Source: Pectinophora gossypiella (taxonomy: Eukaryota; Arthropoda; Insecta; Lepidoptera; Gelechiidae). Taken from it: a stretch of DNA of 64,000 nucleotides. A program made the position numbers and the translations under genes. Location: NCBI RefSeq assembly GCF_024362695.1, contig NC_065422.1:6695534-6759533 (forward strand), written 5' to 3'. Below the pieces are notes generated by a model. It was not told the DNA's origin and searched no databases. It saw nothing but the letters and a program-made list of their open reading frames with translations. This document shows positions 14,601 to 24,245 of this stretch, in pieces (the stretch's first letter is position 1; each line of letters begins with the position of its first letter).

Positions 14601-17600
14601 CATGTTAGGGAAAAAACAAACTTATCGGTTTCGACAATAAATTTTGAATCGATCGATAATTTTATCACAGACATGCCTCGTCACTTAATCAAAGACACTT
14701 TATATCGACACTCAAAAACACTAAAAGTGATGTTTTGGTTAGGTACTTAAGACTGTGCCCACGCTGTTAGAATTTACAGGCGTAATTATATTATAATGAA
14801 AATAAATAAATAAATAATATAGGTAATATATTACCTGTGAATTCGAAACAAAGAAAACAAAAACAAACAAATTTCCGGTCGCGTCCATATTGCATGCATA
14901 AACATGAGTCATAAATAATTAATGAGTACTCGTAAGTACTTATAGGTATTAAAACAACGGATAAATCAAGAACTATGAAAGATACAAAAACAGATGTCTG
15001 TCTCTTTTGTTTCCGGTGTTTTATCGTGATGTTTTCCTTAATATAGCTTTATAACTCTGGATTTGAATTCGAAACTGCTCTGAATCCATCTTCGTTGTCT
15101 GGCTATAATTCCATCACCACCACCACAGTTGCGCCACCAGTACACCACGTAGTGTCCTAATGAGATATGGCGCTAACAGTAATCTTAATAAGTACCTAAT
15201 CAGTATCCTAGGAAGTCTAAACGACTTTCGACCCTCTATGACAGAAAGAAAGTTTTCTTTCTGTCGAGGGTTCCATTTTTTCTTTTATCGTTGCGTAGTA
15301 ATCAACCATGCCGCATACACGTTTTGGGTTTCAATCTAAATAGATTACAAAAAAATAAATACTACTGTGTCCCTGTGTACTGTTGCCCACATTTTTCATG
15401 TCATGATTGATACCTGTTGGGTGTACCTCTTAAAAAAATACAATACCATGCATAAACGCATTATCGCACATATAAACACATAAAAACGATTACAAAACTG
15501 ACAAGAGAAGCACCAAGGGCGAACAAGGGCAAGGGAGGGTGAGGGTGACAGGGAGGGTATTCACTGACTGTACAAAAGCGAGATTAACTGAACGATTCCA
15601 AAATTTTCCAGCGTGACTTCAAGAACGGCATGGACCCCTGGTATCCTCGCGAGCGTTGGGACTCCTACGACCCGATGTTGCTCTCCGAAGGTGCCTTTGC
15701 TGCTGGCATGATCTTCTCGTTCCTCAAACTTGTCCACATATTCTCCATCAACCCCTATCTCGGGCCATTGCAGGTGTCTCTGGGAAGAATGATCCTGGAT
15801 ATCATCAAATTCTTCTTCGTTTACATGCTTGTGCTGTTTGCTTTTGGATGCGGTAAGATTTTATTTTCATACCATAATATTTACATAACATAACATAAAT
15901 AGCCTATATACGTCCCACTGCTGGGCACAGGCCTCCTCTCAATCAACCGGAGAGGGTATGGAGCATACTCCACCACGCTGCTCCACTGCGGGTTGGTGGA
16001 GGTGTTTTTACGGCTAATAGCCGGGACCAACGGCTTAACGTGCCCTCCGAAGCACGGAATCAACTTACTTTTTCGGACAATCAGGTGATTCAAGCCTGAA
16101 AAGTCCTTTCCAAACAAAGGACAGTCTCACAAAGTGATTTCGACAATGTCCCCATCGGGAATCGAACCCGGACCTCCAGATCGTGAGCCTAACGCTCTTA
16201 CCACTAGACCACGGAGGCTGTTACCATAATATTTATTTGTTGTATTTTCTTTTTAATATTGGGGAAATTTGCTCATGTGTGAGAGCTATGTGACCTAACC
16301 TGTATTGGGCAGGTTTTCCATTCGCGGGTTGGAAGGTCAGACAGGCAGTCGCTTCTGTAAAATATCGGACCTGTCCAATCTTTAGGTTAGGTAAGCGGAC
16401 CTTGTGAAAAAAGGGATAATATTAGGGAGATGGTGAGTTTTCACTAACACAGTTGGCTCGACTATTACGGGTTAGGTCACATACCTTCGAAAATGCTTTT
16501 CTCGGGAATGTGGGTTTGCTGACGATGTTTTCCTTCACCGTTGAGCACGTGATAATCATTTATGATCTAAACATGGATATGGTAGTGAAAACAGCACTTA
16601 AGATAAATTAATAACTTGTACATGTCCGGTACCCTGGATTCGATTCGGAGCGCTCCCCGTTTGAGAAGCAAGACTCTGAACCACAGGACCTCAGTGACTA
16701 TCAACTTACTTATCTCGATTCTTTTGTCAGGCTTGAATCAGCTGATGTGGTACTACGCTGAGCTGGAAAAGAACAAGTGCTATCACCACCCCAACGGGAT
16801 GCCTGACTTCGACAACCAAGAACGAGCGTGCACTATATGGAGGAGATACGCCAAGTAAGTGCTGTCTTTCTGAAGATGATAACATAAACATAATCCCACG
16901 ACTATAATCCAAATTAATAGTCAGAAGTACGATAAGGTGCAAAAGTCCAGTCAGTTTCTTGCAAAGTAATAAAGTTGCACTTAAGACCTCCTGGTTACAT
17001 GTCGTTTCAGTAATAGACCAAAAACACCAGTGCTTCTATAATAACTTGGCATAGCCTAATATGCTGTTTACTTACATTTTATTACACTTGGCCATGCACC
17101 TGATAGGACCCCGATACCGACCCCGCCGGCGTGGTCGACGATTTCCCTCATTCAGCGCTTATCGCTATCGATCCACTAGGGTCGATTAATTCTTTCAAAT
17201 ATTTTTCCTCTCAGACGACGCCCTGAGCCGAGGTTCGCGCCCAACTGGGCACCCTCAGGCCTGTTGTCTTAAACGTTGTACCGGGTGAGAGCCTTCAGCG
17301 CTCCCCATTTGTCCGGCCAAGTAGTCAATGCCATCTGCGGCAAATCTACAATAAGTCACGTCAAAAAAAAAGGCCATGCACCAAGTGATTTGCCGTAAAT
17401 ACTACCTACTGGCATAGAATAAGGTATAATACTACGCTACTGGCATAGTACTACTGAAACTACTAGAAAGGCAAACTGTTTTCACAGTATTTTTTGAAGA
17501 CGTGGTAAGAGTAACGGCAATTGGTTATTTGCAGCTTATTCGAAACATCCCAGTCGTTATTCTGGGCGTCCTTCGGGCTGGTAGACCTGACCACTTTCGA

Positions 17601-20600
17601 GCTCACCGGCATCAAGAGCTTCACCCGCTTTTGGGCGCTGCTGACCTTCGGCTCGTACTCCGTCATCAACATCATCGTGTTGTTGAACATGCTCATCGCC
17701 ATGATGTCCAATTCTTACCAGATTATTTCTGTAAGTCTATTCTTCTATTATAAACCTGATTATCCTAAAGTAGGATCAACTGTGCTTCCGAAGGCTTATT
17801 AAGCTGACAGTCCCGGTTACTACTTACTGATGTAAGTAAGTAAGTAGTAGATAGTTTCTGCTGCCTGACCTACAAAATCGATCAATTGTTATTCCAAACA
17901 GGAACGAGCAGACATGGAATGGAAGTTCGCACGAAGCAACCTATGGATGTCGTACTTCGAAGATGGAGACACTGTTCCCCCACCATTCAACATCATTCCC
18001 ACTCCCAAACATGTGGTGGGATGGATCAAACACTGCTTCAGCAAAAGAGACCGTGGATCTATCATTGTAAGTGCCTGTTTTACTGTTTTTGACCCCGCCG
18101 GCGTGGTCGACGATTTCCCTCAATCAGCGCTTATTGCTATCGAACTACTAGGGTCGATTAATTCTTTCAAATATTTTTCCTCTGAGCCGAGGTTCGCGCC
18201 CAACTGGGCACCCTCAGGCCCGTTGTCTTGAACGTTGTACCGGGTGAGAGCCTTCAGCGCTCCCCATTTGTCCGGCCAAATAGTTAATGCCATCTGCGGC
18301 AAATCTACAATAAGTCACGTCAAAAAAAATAAGCTATTTTTGCCGTTCATTGTAAACCAAACTACCAAACTATGGTGATAGTTTTCACAGTGCCCAATGT
18401 GTACTGGAAGTTCTTACCTATAGGTAGTATTATAAAGTCACTCAAAGCTCTCTATGCAATCCAATTCGAAAACTCGACTTAATTTGTTTATAAGCCTTCA
18501 ACTATGTTAGACCCGGTTTTCCAAGCACATTACTTAAACAAGCTAAGGTATTATTCTTACTATCAAAATGGAGACTTATAATTCTCTGACTCTGATCTGA
18601 CTGATCAATAGCTTTCGAATATCAAAGGGCTAATGGCCTTACGATCTTAAAATATGTTCTTCTTTTTAACAAGAACAAATCCCGAGAGAAAGCTCGTCAA
18701 GACCACGAAGGTGTGATGAGGGTTCTCGTCCGTCGTTACGTCACAGCTGAACAGCGAGCCCGTGACGAGGTGGGAGTGACAGAAGATGACGTCATGGAAA
18801 TAAGACAGGACATATCCACGCTACGATACGAGCTGATCGACATCCTCCACAATAACGGCATGAAGACACCTAGGATCAATTTACAGGATGCTACTGGTAA
18901 GACAGTCATTTCATTATATTATTTTGGTTTACCCACCTACATACTTACTTTTTAAACCTCGTTAAAGTGAGCATAATCGGAGCGATGTCACTAACTTTTC
19001 CATAAAATTTTAGTCTCAGGGAAGAAAGGTAAGGTGATGGAGAGACGCATCCTGAAGGACTTCCAGATAGGCATCGTGGAAGGCATCATCAAAGACGTCA
19101 TCTCCAGAGAGAGCAAGCCAAAGGATGTCTTCAGCCAGATTGCTAAGGCTATTGTTAGACGAGGAAGCACTGACAGGTGCGTACCTATTCTTGACACATC
19201 TTTACAAACAACTGTACCTACGAACTTTTCAGAGCATATAAGTAGTTTTGTTATCAACTTACAAGTTATGTAGTAATTTTGTATGCTGTTTGAGTCTTTT
19301 CAAATGCTTACATACAAAAAAATCACTAGTTCCATAAACAATTAAATCAGAGAGACAGAAAAGAGTTCCACTTGTTGTAATCTTGAGACACCATTTGGTC
19401 TCATACAGTCTCATTAAAATCATAATACTCTTCAGTTCAGTCTCTAATTTAGCTTTGTTAACGAAAACAACACCTTAACAGCAAGAAACGTGACTGGAAT
19501 GCGATGGTCCGCACCAACACAGTCCGTCGCGACCCCATCGGTACCACGGAGGCCCAGCTGACCAAGCGAAGCAGACAGTCTTTGCGAGCACACATTCTTG
19601 AGAACGTCCAGGCTCGTACTATAGATCCGCAGAAACTCCTCGGTAAGTTATGGTTTACACAGGTTGGTATTAGTTACTTTTATATCCCAACGTCAAAAAG
19701 AGGGCATGGAAGAGCCCCGCCACATGGTTAACGACGGTCCAAAAGGACCTGAAACAATTAGATCTGGACGCCAAACTGGTCCAAAACCGACCAACCTATA
19801 GAAATAGGATAAGGAGAGCCGAGAGAGAGAGAGAGAGAGAGAGGTGTATTATTTACTTTTACTTTAAACCTGAGGCTTAAGCTGTCAACTTAACAACCAT
19901 CTTTTCCAAACTTAATCTTAACAAAATATCCTAAAACTGTCGTAACGTTTGGACATTGTCTCTTTCAGCTAAGAAAGATATGATGAGGGGAATTTGAAAG
20001 CACCAGATTTCAGAAAAGAATACAGCCTAACTACAGTCAAATGCCACTGATAACTCATTTTCTTCCTTTTCGCCTATCTTAGGAGAGTGGCGGAATATTA
20101 GTGCAAATTTGACTTACTTTATTATTTACCATTTTTAACCAGAATACAACCCGAAGCTGAGTGACGTGACTCCGACAACGCGCGTGGCCTACGCCAAATT
20201 CATGAGGAGCAAGATCAAGTCAGACTTCAAGGCGCGGGAGTTAGCTCCGAGAGGATCCGAGTCCGAGCTTGAAGATGAGGTCTTCGAGACACCCACCAGA
20301 CACGCCGCCAAGAGACGCAGTGGTGAGTGAAGCAGATGTTATCACTTTGTGAGCGCGTTTGTAGGTTTTGTTAGTGTTTGAATGAATGTATAGGTACGTG
20401 AGAAGTAAATTATTTTAATAGTAATATTATAATGAATGGGGTTAGTATTTTATCAAAGTGATCTTTTAACTTGAGCATTTTCCAGTTGGAATGTTTCAAT
20501 TTTTCTGCAGTTAATTGTTTTTTAGTAAGACTGATTTAGTTTTAAAACAATTGATGTTCAAATTACACTACACATTTTATGTAAGAACTGGCGCCCGTAA

Positions 20601-21144
20601 TACCCAACGGATTGGGTCGAGTCACAAGAAATTAGAAGGAAATGCCTGTTTAAAATGAAAATACAATCAGAAAAGCAAATAAGGAACTAATTCAATATTC
20701 GAACAGATTCTAAAACAAAACGTGCTCGATTGAAACCCGCCACAATATCAATCCAATCTCGTAAACAGTTCCGCGTCTGGTATAATTGAAATATGCGCGT
20801 GTGATAGCGATTCTTCTGTTTACTCCAGCTCTTATTAATTTATTTTTTAAACATTAACAGTGTTACTACAAAACACAAACTAAAAATAAACTAGGTTTGA
20901 AATAGTATTTCGCGCCACGAAAGAAGTCGGCGGATTTTAATGAAACTAACTTGGCAAGTCATAATAAGGCTATTAGCCGTAAAAACACCTCCACCAACCC
21001 GCAGTGGAGCAACGTGGTGGAGTATGCTCCATACCCCCTCCGGTTGATTGAGGGTAGGCCTGTGCCCAGCAGTGGGACGTATATAGGCAGTTTATATATA
21101 ACCGGCATGCGTGTATGAAACGATTGATAAATGTGGAGGAAGTA

Positions 21145-21192
<48 letters not shown>

Positions 21193-24100
21193 ACGTGACT
21201 TATTGTAGATTTGCCGCAGATGGCATTAACTACTTGGCCGGACAAATGGGGAGCGCTGAAGGCTCTCACCCGGTACAACGTTTAAGACAACAGGCCTGAG
21301 GGTGCCCAGTTGGGCGCGAACCTCGGCTCAGGGCGTCGTCTGAGAGGAAAAATATTTGAAAGAATTAATCGACCCTAGTGGGTCGATAGCGATAAGCGCT
21401 GAATGAGGGAAATCGTCGACCACGCCGGCGGGGTCGGTATCGGGGTCCTGAAGTGTTTGGTGTCGCGAGCTGATTGGCTGCCTCTATGGCTAGAGTAATC
21501 GGGTCGTCGGGATCGTATATTACGTCCTTCGGACGCCGATACTTTTCAGTACCGTCCCTAAGCGGGATGTATTCGGAAGCCGCAACTACCAGGGGATTTG
21601 GGTGGTGCGGAGCAGAATCGAAAAAACGTTTGGAAGCTAATTTGAGCCACTGGGCAATGGTTGGCAGACCTAGGTCAATGTGCAGATTTTCATTGCGAAG
21701 GAACCACGGAGCTCCCGTGGCTTTCCGCATGAAACGATTTTGTATTACCTGTAGACGGTGGATTTGAGAGGGACTCGCATGAGCGAAAACTACCCCTGCA
21801 TAGGTCATGATCGGACGGATGCAAGTCGTGTAGATTTTCACCTTATTCCTAAGGGACAATTTACTTCGCTTGTTAAGAAGACAGTGAAGACGGCCCATTA
21901 CAAACGCGGCGCGATCGCGCACACGTTTGATATGGGCCTTGAAAGTAAGACGTCTATCTAAGACTACGCCGAGATATTTGACTTGCTCCTCCCAAGGGAT
22001 CGGCTTGCCAAACATCTTAATGATTTTAAGTTGACGGCGTGACCGTGGCGTGTTATAATAGCCCTTTGAAAAGTACACCGCTGCACTTTTCTCCGGGTTT
22101 ACCTCGATTCTCCATTTGCGAAACCACTTGCCCAAGGCATTGGCCGCGCGTTGGAGGATTCCGGTCATCATAACTCGACCACGGCACGAAGAATAGATGG
22201 CTGTATCATCCGCAAATAAAGCTAATTCGGTATTAGGGGATTTGGGAATGTCACTAGTATACAATGAAAATAGTAAAGGGGAGAGGACGGAGCCTTGTGG
22301 GACTCCGGCATGTATCGGGTGCGGTGACGAGAGCGTCCCTTCTACGCGGTAGCGAAAGGTTCGATTTGAGAGGAAGTCTCGTATGATGTGCACGAGACGG
22401 TCTGGCACTCCCAGTGAATAAAGCTTGTAGATCAAGCCGTTGTGCCAGACTTTGTCGAACGCTTTCGCCACATCGAAGAAGAGCGCTCCCGTAGCGACAG
22501 GTTTTTTTAAGTTTAATCTACTGGAGATATGTTCAACAATACGGTGCACTTGTTGAACGCAGGAGTGTTTGGTTCTAAAACCAAACTGCTCTGGTGGAAT
22601 AAGACTATTGGATTCGGCGTAGTCCCGTAATCTAGCAAATATGAGCCGCTCATAAATCTTCCCCATGGTATTGAGGAGACTTATAGGGCGGTAACTGGAA
22701 GGTTCGTTTTTAGGAGGAAGTAAGAGAAGTGTGTCAGGATCGAAGCAAATGGAATTCGATAGTCTCTGCTTACCCCGGTGGGAAATGGGCGTGAGTTTAT
22801 AAAAATGTGTTGGTCTGATATTAAATGTGTTCCTCTAGTTATTAAATAACATGTATTGTACTTATACCCTCATTGATTAAAAAGGTTTTTCTGTTGTCAT
22901 TTCTTCTCTTCAGCCATAACACCTTGCGAAATGACGTAAATTCAATAATGTTACGTTGACCTTCAACAAGTTTATCCATGATAATGACGTTGAATAAATG
23001 ATTCTGAAAAATTTTTTTTTGTTTCACAGCTCGATCGTTCCGCAGTCGAACCCCAATACCGGAAAACTCTGATGACGAAGGGTTGAAGGATAACGAAATA
23101 CGAGTGGAAGCCGATATCGAAGACAAAGGTAACAAAAGAAAGTATCATAGTACAACGGATATCATTTATCTAAAAAGCGCAATGAATCTTCAAAAAGACT
23201 TGTAAAATCAGCATAAAATAACGACCTCCGTGGTCCAGTGGTTGAGCGTTGGGATTCACGATCCGGAGGTCCCGGATTCGAATCCCGGTGGGGACATATC
23301 ACAGAAATCACTTTGTGATACCTAGTTTGGTTGGAGCATTACAGGCTGATCACCTGATTGTCCAAAAAGTAAGATGATCGGTGCTTCGGAAGGCATGTTA
23401 AGCCGTTGGTCCCGGTTACTACTTACTGATGTAAGTAATAGTGCAGTAGTGCCATGTCAGGAGTCTTTGCGGTTCAATAGTAACTCTGACACCAGATTCG
23501 ATGAGATAGGCTATTGATCTATGTATTATGAATTAATTTGATTCTTGCACTATTTTTATCCTCTCTGGCAGTTTCAGCATAACTAACCTTCCAAAAATGT
23601 ATTAGTTAGAGTGGCTTCTTTACGATTTTTATTTCAAATTTTGCATAGCTAGGTCCCTAGGTCATTCATATTCAAGAATTACGAATGAACAAAGGCAATT
23701 GTTTGTCTGCAGGTTCAGAAGGAGGCTCCGAGCAGACGAGACCTCTACAATCTTCATCTCAAGAACCATCAGAGCCTAGCACTCCAGCCTTTGACCCCAT
23801 CAGCGACAAACGTCTTCCACCACCACCGCAGTTCGAAACCAGAGAACATATTATACAAATTGAAGAGCCTGACTCTCCATCCATCACTTCTCCATCAAAG
23901 ACCCTCTACATCACCCAAGAAGAGGATGAAAAACAGCAAAAACCTATCACTCCAACGCCGAGTCAACGGTCTTCTTCAGAACAAATTTTGTCAGCTTCAG
24001 CTCTAGACAGCCAGTATAAAGAAACGACAGCTTCTGCGTCTGACAGCAGAAAGCTGGTCACCCCTGAACCAAGTTCCTCTGATGGTAAGACTAGAGAAGG

Positions 24101-24245
24101 TAAGAAAGACTCTAGATCAAGTCTAGCTTCTCCGAGGTCCTCAAGAGTCAGTCCTACTCCCACCCCATCACCAACTCCATCAGCTGCTAAAACTGATAAA
24201 GGAAAGTCAAAAGTGACGGGTAAAATCGTCTCAGGGTGGTTGTAG
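50..24245 (+). CDS. trp: TRP light-activated cation channel (5' partial)
   Basis: This is the transient receptor potential channel of the phototransduction cascade, a plasma-membrane calcium channel opened downstream of phospholipase C in photoreceptors. I place 18 exons at 50-145, 1132-1274, 2473-2674, 5026-5199, 9003-9101, 10631-10766, 12679-12831, 13759-13904, 15612-15852, 16731-16854, 17535-17730, 17902-18066, 18674-18896, 19014-19176, 19482-19642, 20143-20322, 23030-23128 and 23713-24245. All introns are GT-AG, and the joined length of 3234 nt is one open frame of 1077 codons plus stop. The order is ankyrin repeats, TRP_2 linker, six membrane segments with pore, EWKFAR TRP box, and a hydrophilic tail ending SGWL. 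The pore reads FGLVDL, with the Asp typical of TRP, and the tail agrees with Drosophila TRP rather than TRPL. The first exons, roughly 80-90 residues, lie before the window. The exon calls come from reading by eye, without transcripts. Confidence 0.93.
146..1131 (+). other. trp intron: SINE fragment, otherwise plain AT-rich DNA
   Basis: From about 195 to 360 lies the inverted 3' part of the SINE family called S1 here (ACCCTGGTGTCAGGG and the following text recur at 29740). The remainder is AT-rich with short T runs, and I see no gene or structured element in it. Confidence 0.5.
1275..2472 (+). other. trp intron with SINE remnants
   Basis: The first 750 bases are AT-rich with nothing recognisable. 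From about 2050 to 2130 there is a tRNA-like SINE head (GGTGGTGAAATGG, then GCGGGTTCAAGTC). From about 2155 to 2415 an inverted, incomplete body of SINE family S2 follows (CCCACTGCTGGGCACAGGCC to CAAACAAAGGACAGTC). Confidence 0.55.
3228..3746 (+). CDS. transposon-derived ORF, nuclease-like domain, 172 aa
   Basis: An intact ORF lies in a trp intron on the same strand. It reads as a compact globular domain: NEIVRRALVSANIPCALEP, then RSDGKRPDGMTLVPWERG, then RCLLWDATCVNTF, a basic helix AARRKREKYREL, and near the end RLSIAVQRGNAAS. I recall this block from many invertebrate predicted proteins linked to retroelements. The pattern of Asp in RPDG and Asp in WDATC suggests a PD-(D/E)XK nuclease fold, but this is inference. 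Base composition is much richer in GC than the flanks, as expected for a recent insert. AATAAA occurs shortly after the stop (about 3800). The start codon is uncertain because the ORF probably continues upstream of a 5' truncation. Confidence 0.5.
   Translation: MIIIMYVLNEIVRRALVSANIPCALEPPGLSRSDGKRPDGMTLVPWERGRCLLWDATCVNTFAASQLGRTVASAGAAAEFAARRKREKYRELEGRYIFIPLAVETTRCWSSDAKKFIAEIGRRLRESGDDPRAGLFLAQRLSIAVQRGNAASVMGTFAPGLVRGGLFDECSK
4323..4622. mobile_element. long palindromic fold-back element
   Basis: Two arms of roughly 130 bases are near-perfect reverse complements around a loop of about 35-40 bases at 4465-4500. Arm landmarks are ATAATAACGGGTTCTTACC at about 4366 and its complement GGTAAGAACCCGTTATTAT at about 4583, and CCCGATATTTCGACACTGTT with its complement at 4543. 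A second copy with unequal arms lies at 63588-63775. It codes for nothing that I can see. Confidence 0.85.
5026..13904 (+). CDS. trp: trp exons: TRP_2 linker and membrane segments S1 to S4
   Basis: Exons 5026-5199, 9003-9101, 10631-10766, 12679-12831 and 13759-13904 encode the linker after the ankyrin repeats and the first transmembrane segments. The conserved linker motif FVAHPNVQQLLGAIWYEGLP is encoded at 9003 onward. A hydrophobic helix (MFPVYCTIYML) follows, then the S1 region (HSSSYMLFL joined to LLSLASQR), an extended segment ending FTVIIYIA, and the helix NIVDFITNMFYIAWI near 13840. The splice at 12831/13759 joins A|GT into Ser. The intron before 15612 is at a different position from the matching intron in the paralogue on the other strand. 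Confidence 0.88.
6317..6707. mobile_element. fold-back MITE with about 29-55 bp inverted ends
   Basis: The left end CCATGGTATAAGAAGACCAG is the reverse complement of the right end CTGGTCTTCTTATACCATGG. Inside, both arms continue with imperfect pairing past TGCTCA and GCTAGC to a shared GATGACGT. There is no coding capacity. It lies in a trp intron. Confidence 0.75.
7660..7975 (-). mobile_element. S3 SINE, tRNA-headed
   Basis: Read on the - strand it begins with a tRNA-like head (box B-like GCAGGTTCGAATCC, preceded by GTTGGTAAAACGCTTGCC) and continues to the tail GGTAAGCGGACCATGTGAAA. Further copies of the same family are at 11765-12100 (+), 16290-16590 (+, broken), 34915-35020 (-, partial) and 41750-42062 (-). 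Confidence 0.75.
9102..10630 (+). other. trp intron with RTE remnant and SINE scraps
   Basis: A repeat near 9270-9560 (CACCCAGGCACAATTACATC) recurs at 28680 and 29320, where it was the target of a LINE insertion. A piece of SINE S2 lies at about 10000-10100. The RTE fragment at 10215-10560 is listed separately. The remainder shows nothing. Confidence 0.5.
10215..10560 (-). pseudogene. decayed RTE-type LINE, C-terminal end of ORF2
   Basis: On the - strand the sequence reads RAMERSMLGVKLIDRVRNMT, a break near 10440, then MHPEKWAKITSDWSPQG, a basic run RRRRGRPRRRWRDEL and GEAFAQQWD. This is the usual C-terminal end of RTE-clade LINE proteins. At least one frame change separates the parts, so the copy is dead. 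It is 5' truncated and lies in a trp intron. Confidence 0.75.
11390..11453 (-). mobile_element. very short LINE 3' tail copy
   Basis: A T run followed by GACGTGACTTATTGTAGATT and GCCGCAGATGACATTA matches the 3' end of the LINE at 21147-22712. The copy is only about 60 bases long and diverged. Confidence 0.75.
11765..12100 (+). mobile_element. S3 SINE, full-length-looking copy
   Basis: The tRNA-like head (CGCTTGCCTCTCACTTTGAG, then GCAGGTCCGAATCC) is followed by the family body with ACATTCCCGAGAAATGCATT and the tail GCGGACCCTGTGAAAAACC. It lies in the trp intron before 12679. Confidence 0.75.
12248..12540 (+). mobile_element. S1 SINE, full-length copy
   Basis: A tRNA-like head with A-box-like TGGTCCAGTGTTTGAGCG and B-box-like GGTTCGAATCCC is followed by a body with GTTTGGTTAGGACATTACAG and CAACCCACACGATAGAAGAA. 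Matching copies are at 23224-23530 (+), 27133-27262 (+, 5' part), 29705-30040 (-), 33185-33500 (-), 43222-43555 (+) and 50490-50705 (+, headless). Confidence 0.85.
12832..13758 (+). other. trp intron, little structure
   Basis: A broken S2 SINE body lies at 12868-12950 and again near 13180-13215, separated by about 230 unrelated bases. The rest is AT-rich with no recognisable feature. Confidence 0.45.
13905..15611 (+). other. trp intron with LINE tail and a MITE
   Basis: A diverged LINE tail lies at about 14175-14262 (GCGCTCCCCATTTGTCCGGC). A fold-back MITE (family G) lies at about 14466-14690, with the end GGGCTAACATGCGCAATGTG. The rest, about 14700-15610, is AT-rich, with one 15-bp inverted repeat around AAAGAAAGTTTTCTTTCTGT near 15245. 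Confidence 0.5.
15612..18066 (+). CDS. trp: trp exons: S5, pore, S6 and TRP box
   Basis: Exons 15612-15852, 16731-16854, 17535-17730 and 17902-18066 encode the conserved channel core. Seen in order are MDPWYPRERWDSYDPMLLSE, KLVHIFSINPYLGPLQVSL, the S5 helix with FAFGCGLNQL, a loop with cysteines (KNKCYHHP, RACTIWRR), the pore helix SLFWASFGLVDL, the S6 helix SVINIIVLLNMLIAMMSNSY, and the TRP box EWKFAR followed by PPPFNIIP. The Asp at 17584-17586 aligns with the pore aspartate that sets calcium selectivity in Drosophila TRP (Asp621). A LINE tail is inserted about 25 nt beyond the donor of the last exon of this block. Confidence 0.93.
15895..16222 (-). mobile_element. S2 SINE, full-length copy
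   Basis: On the - strand a tRNA-like head (GTGGTCTAGTGGTAAGAGCG, then GGGTTCGATTCCCGATGG) leads into a body with CAAACAAAGGACAGTC on the + strand and ends at CGTCCCACTGCTGGGCACAG. Other copies are at 40035-40300 (-), 47125-47410 (-) and 42488-42710 (+). The head is close to that of S1, but the body is different. Confidence 0.85.
17101..17371 (+). mobile_element. 5'-truncated LINE copy with perfect 11-bp target duplication
   Basis: The 3' end of the LINE family (GGTTCGCGCCCAACTGGGCA to AATAAGTCACGTC plus an A run) is bounded by GGCCATGCACC at 17090-17100 and again at 17372-17382. This is the signature of target-primed reverse transcription. It sits in the trp intron between 16854 and 17535. 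Confidence 0.92.
18092..18331 (+). mobile_element. 5'-truncated LINE copy just after a trp donor site
   Basis: The sequence from GACCCCGCCGGCGTGGTCGA to AGTCACGTCAAAAAAAA matches the LINE 3' end. The copy lacks a block of about 20 bases present at 17200-17225. It begins only about 25 bases after the GTAAGT donor at 18067. Confidence 0.88.
18674..24245 (+). CDS. trp: trp exons: C-terminal regulatory tail ending in GWL
   Basis: Exons 18674-18896, 19014-19176, 19482-19642, 20143-20322, 23030-23128 and 23713-24245 encode the cytoplasmic tail. Motifs include VLVRRYVTAEQR, VTEDDVMEIRQDISTLRYEL, VMERRILKDFQIG and VAYAKFMRSKIKSDF, all with close counterparts in Drosophila TRP. The last exon is rich in Ser, Pro and Thr and holds many possible phosphorylation sites. 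It ends KVTGKIVSGWL at the TAG at 24243-24245. The last three residues are the known ligand of the PDZ scaffold INAD. Drosophila TRP has a long Lys-Pro-Gly-Asp repeat here that this protein lacks. Confidence 0.9.
19683..19845 (+). pseudogene. LINE C-terminal scrap plus GA microsatellite
   Basis: One frame reads KKRAWKSPATWLTTVQKDL and then DAKLVQNRPTYRNRIRRA. This resembles the end of non-LTR retrotransposon proteins in insects. It runs into a (GA)n stretch at about 19820-19843 and lies in a trp intron. Confidence 0.5.
19969..19997 (+). other. trp: possible alternative terminal exon of trp
   Basis: A good acceptor (pyrimidine stretch, then CTCTTTCAG) lies at about 19968. Spliced to the donor at 19642 it would add AKKDMMRGI and a TGA stop, giving a TRP that lacks the GWL tail. 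The regular next exon at 20143 also fits the frame. No clear AATAAA follows this short exon, so it may be a cryptic site. Confidence 0.2.
21147..22712 (-). mobile_element. jockey-like LINE, 5'-truncated, with target duplication
   Basis: The copy runs on the - strand from about 22712 to a poly(A) tail of more than 40 bases (T run at 21147-21190). It is flanked by GGAGGAAGTAAG at 21135-21146 and 22713-22724, a perfect 12-bp target duplication. The sequences outside the duplications join into one older repeat, which confirms the ends. At least nine shorter copies of its 3' end occur in this window. Confidence 0.92.
21365..22712 (-). CDS. LINE reverse transcriptase fragment, 5' truncated
   Basis: The open frame encodes the reverse transcriptase of a jockey-clade-like non-LTR element. 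In order it shows SYRPISLLNTMGKIYERL, QFGFRTKHSCVQQVHRI, FFDVAKAFDKVWH, HAGVPQGSVLSPLLFSLYTS, the catalytic FADDTAIY, a thumb region with VKYLGVVLDRRLTF, and the tail PIMTYAGVVFAH. The endonuclease domain and the first part of RT are missing. The first ATG is at 22666, but the frame is open up to the truncation, so this is not a true start. The frame has no internal stop, so the copy is young. It cannot move on its own without the endonuclease domain. Confidence 0.9.
23224..23530 (+). mobile_element. S1 SINE in the last trp intron
   Basis: The tRNA-like head has TGGTCCAGTGGTTGAGCG and GGATTCGAATCCCGGTGG. The body shows GTTTGGTTGGAGCATTACAG and ends near GACACCAGATTCGATGAG. Confidence 0.85.

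Larger units (their letters stand above)
20323..23029 (+). other. largest late trp intron, host of the LINE RT fragment
   Basis: About 20323-20960 shows no recognisable feature. An inverted S2 SINE body lies at 20970-21080. An older repeat starting about 21085 (CGTTTCATACACGC on the - strand) is split by the LINE at 21147-22712 and continues to about 22800. The remainder up to 23029 is AT-rich. Confidence 0.55.

Noticed and set aside
21111..21299. Poly-Phe frame over the T run
   Set aside because: It is the complement of the LINE poly(A) tail and 3' UTR.
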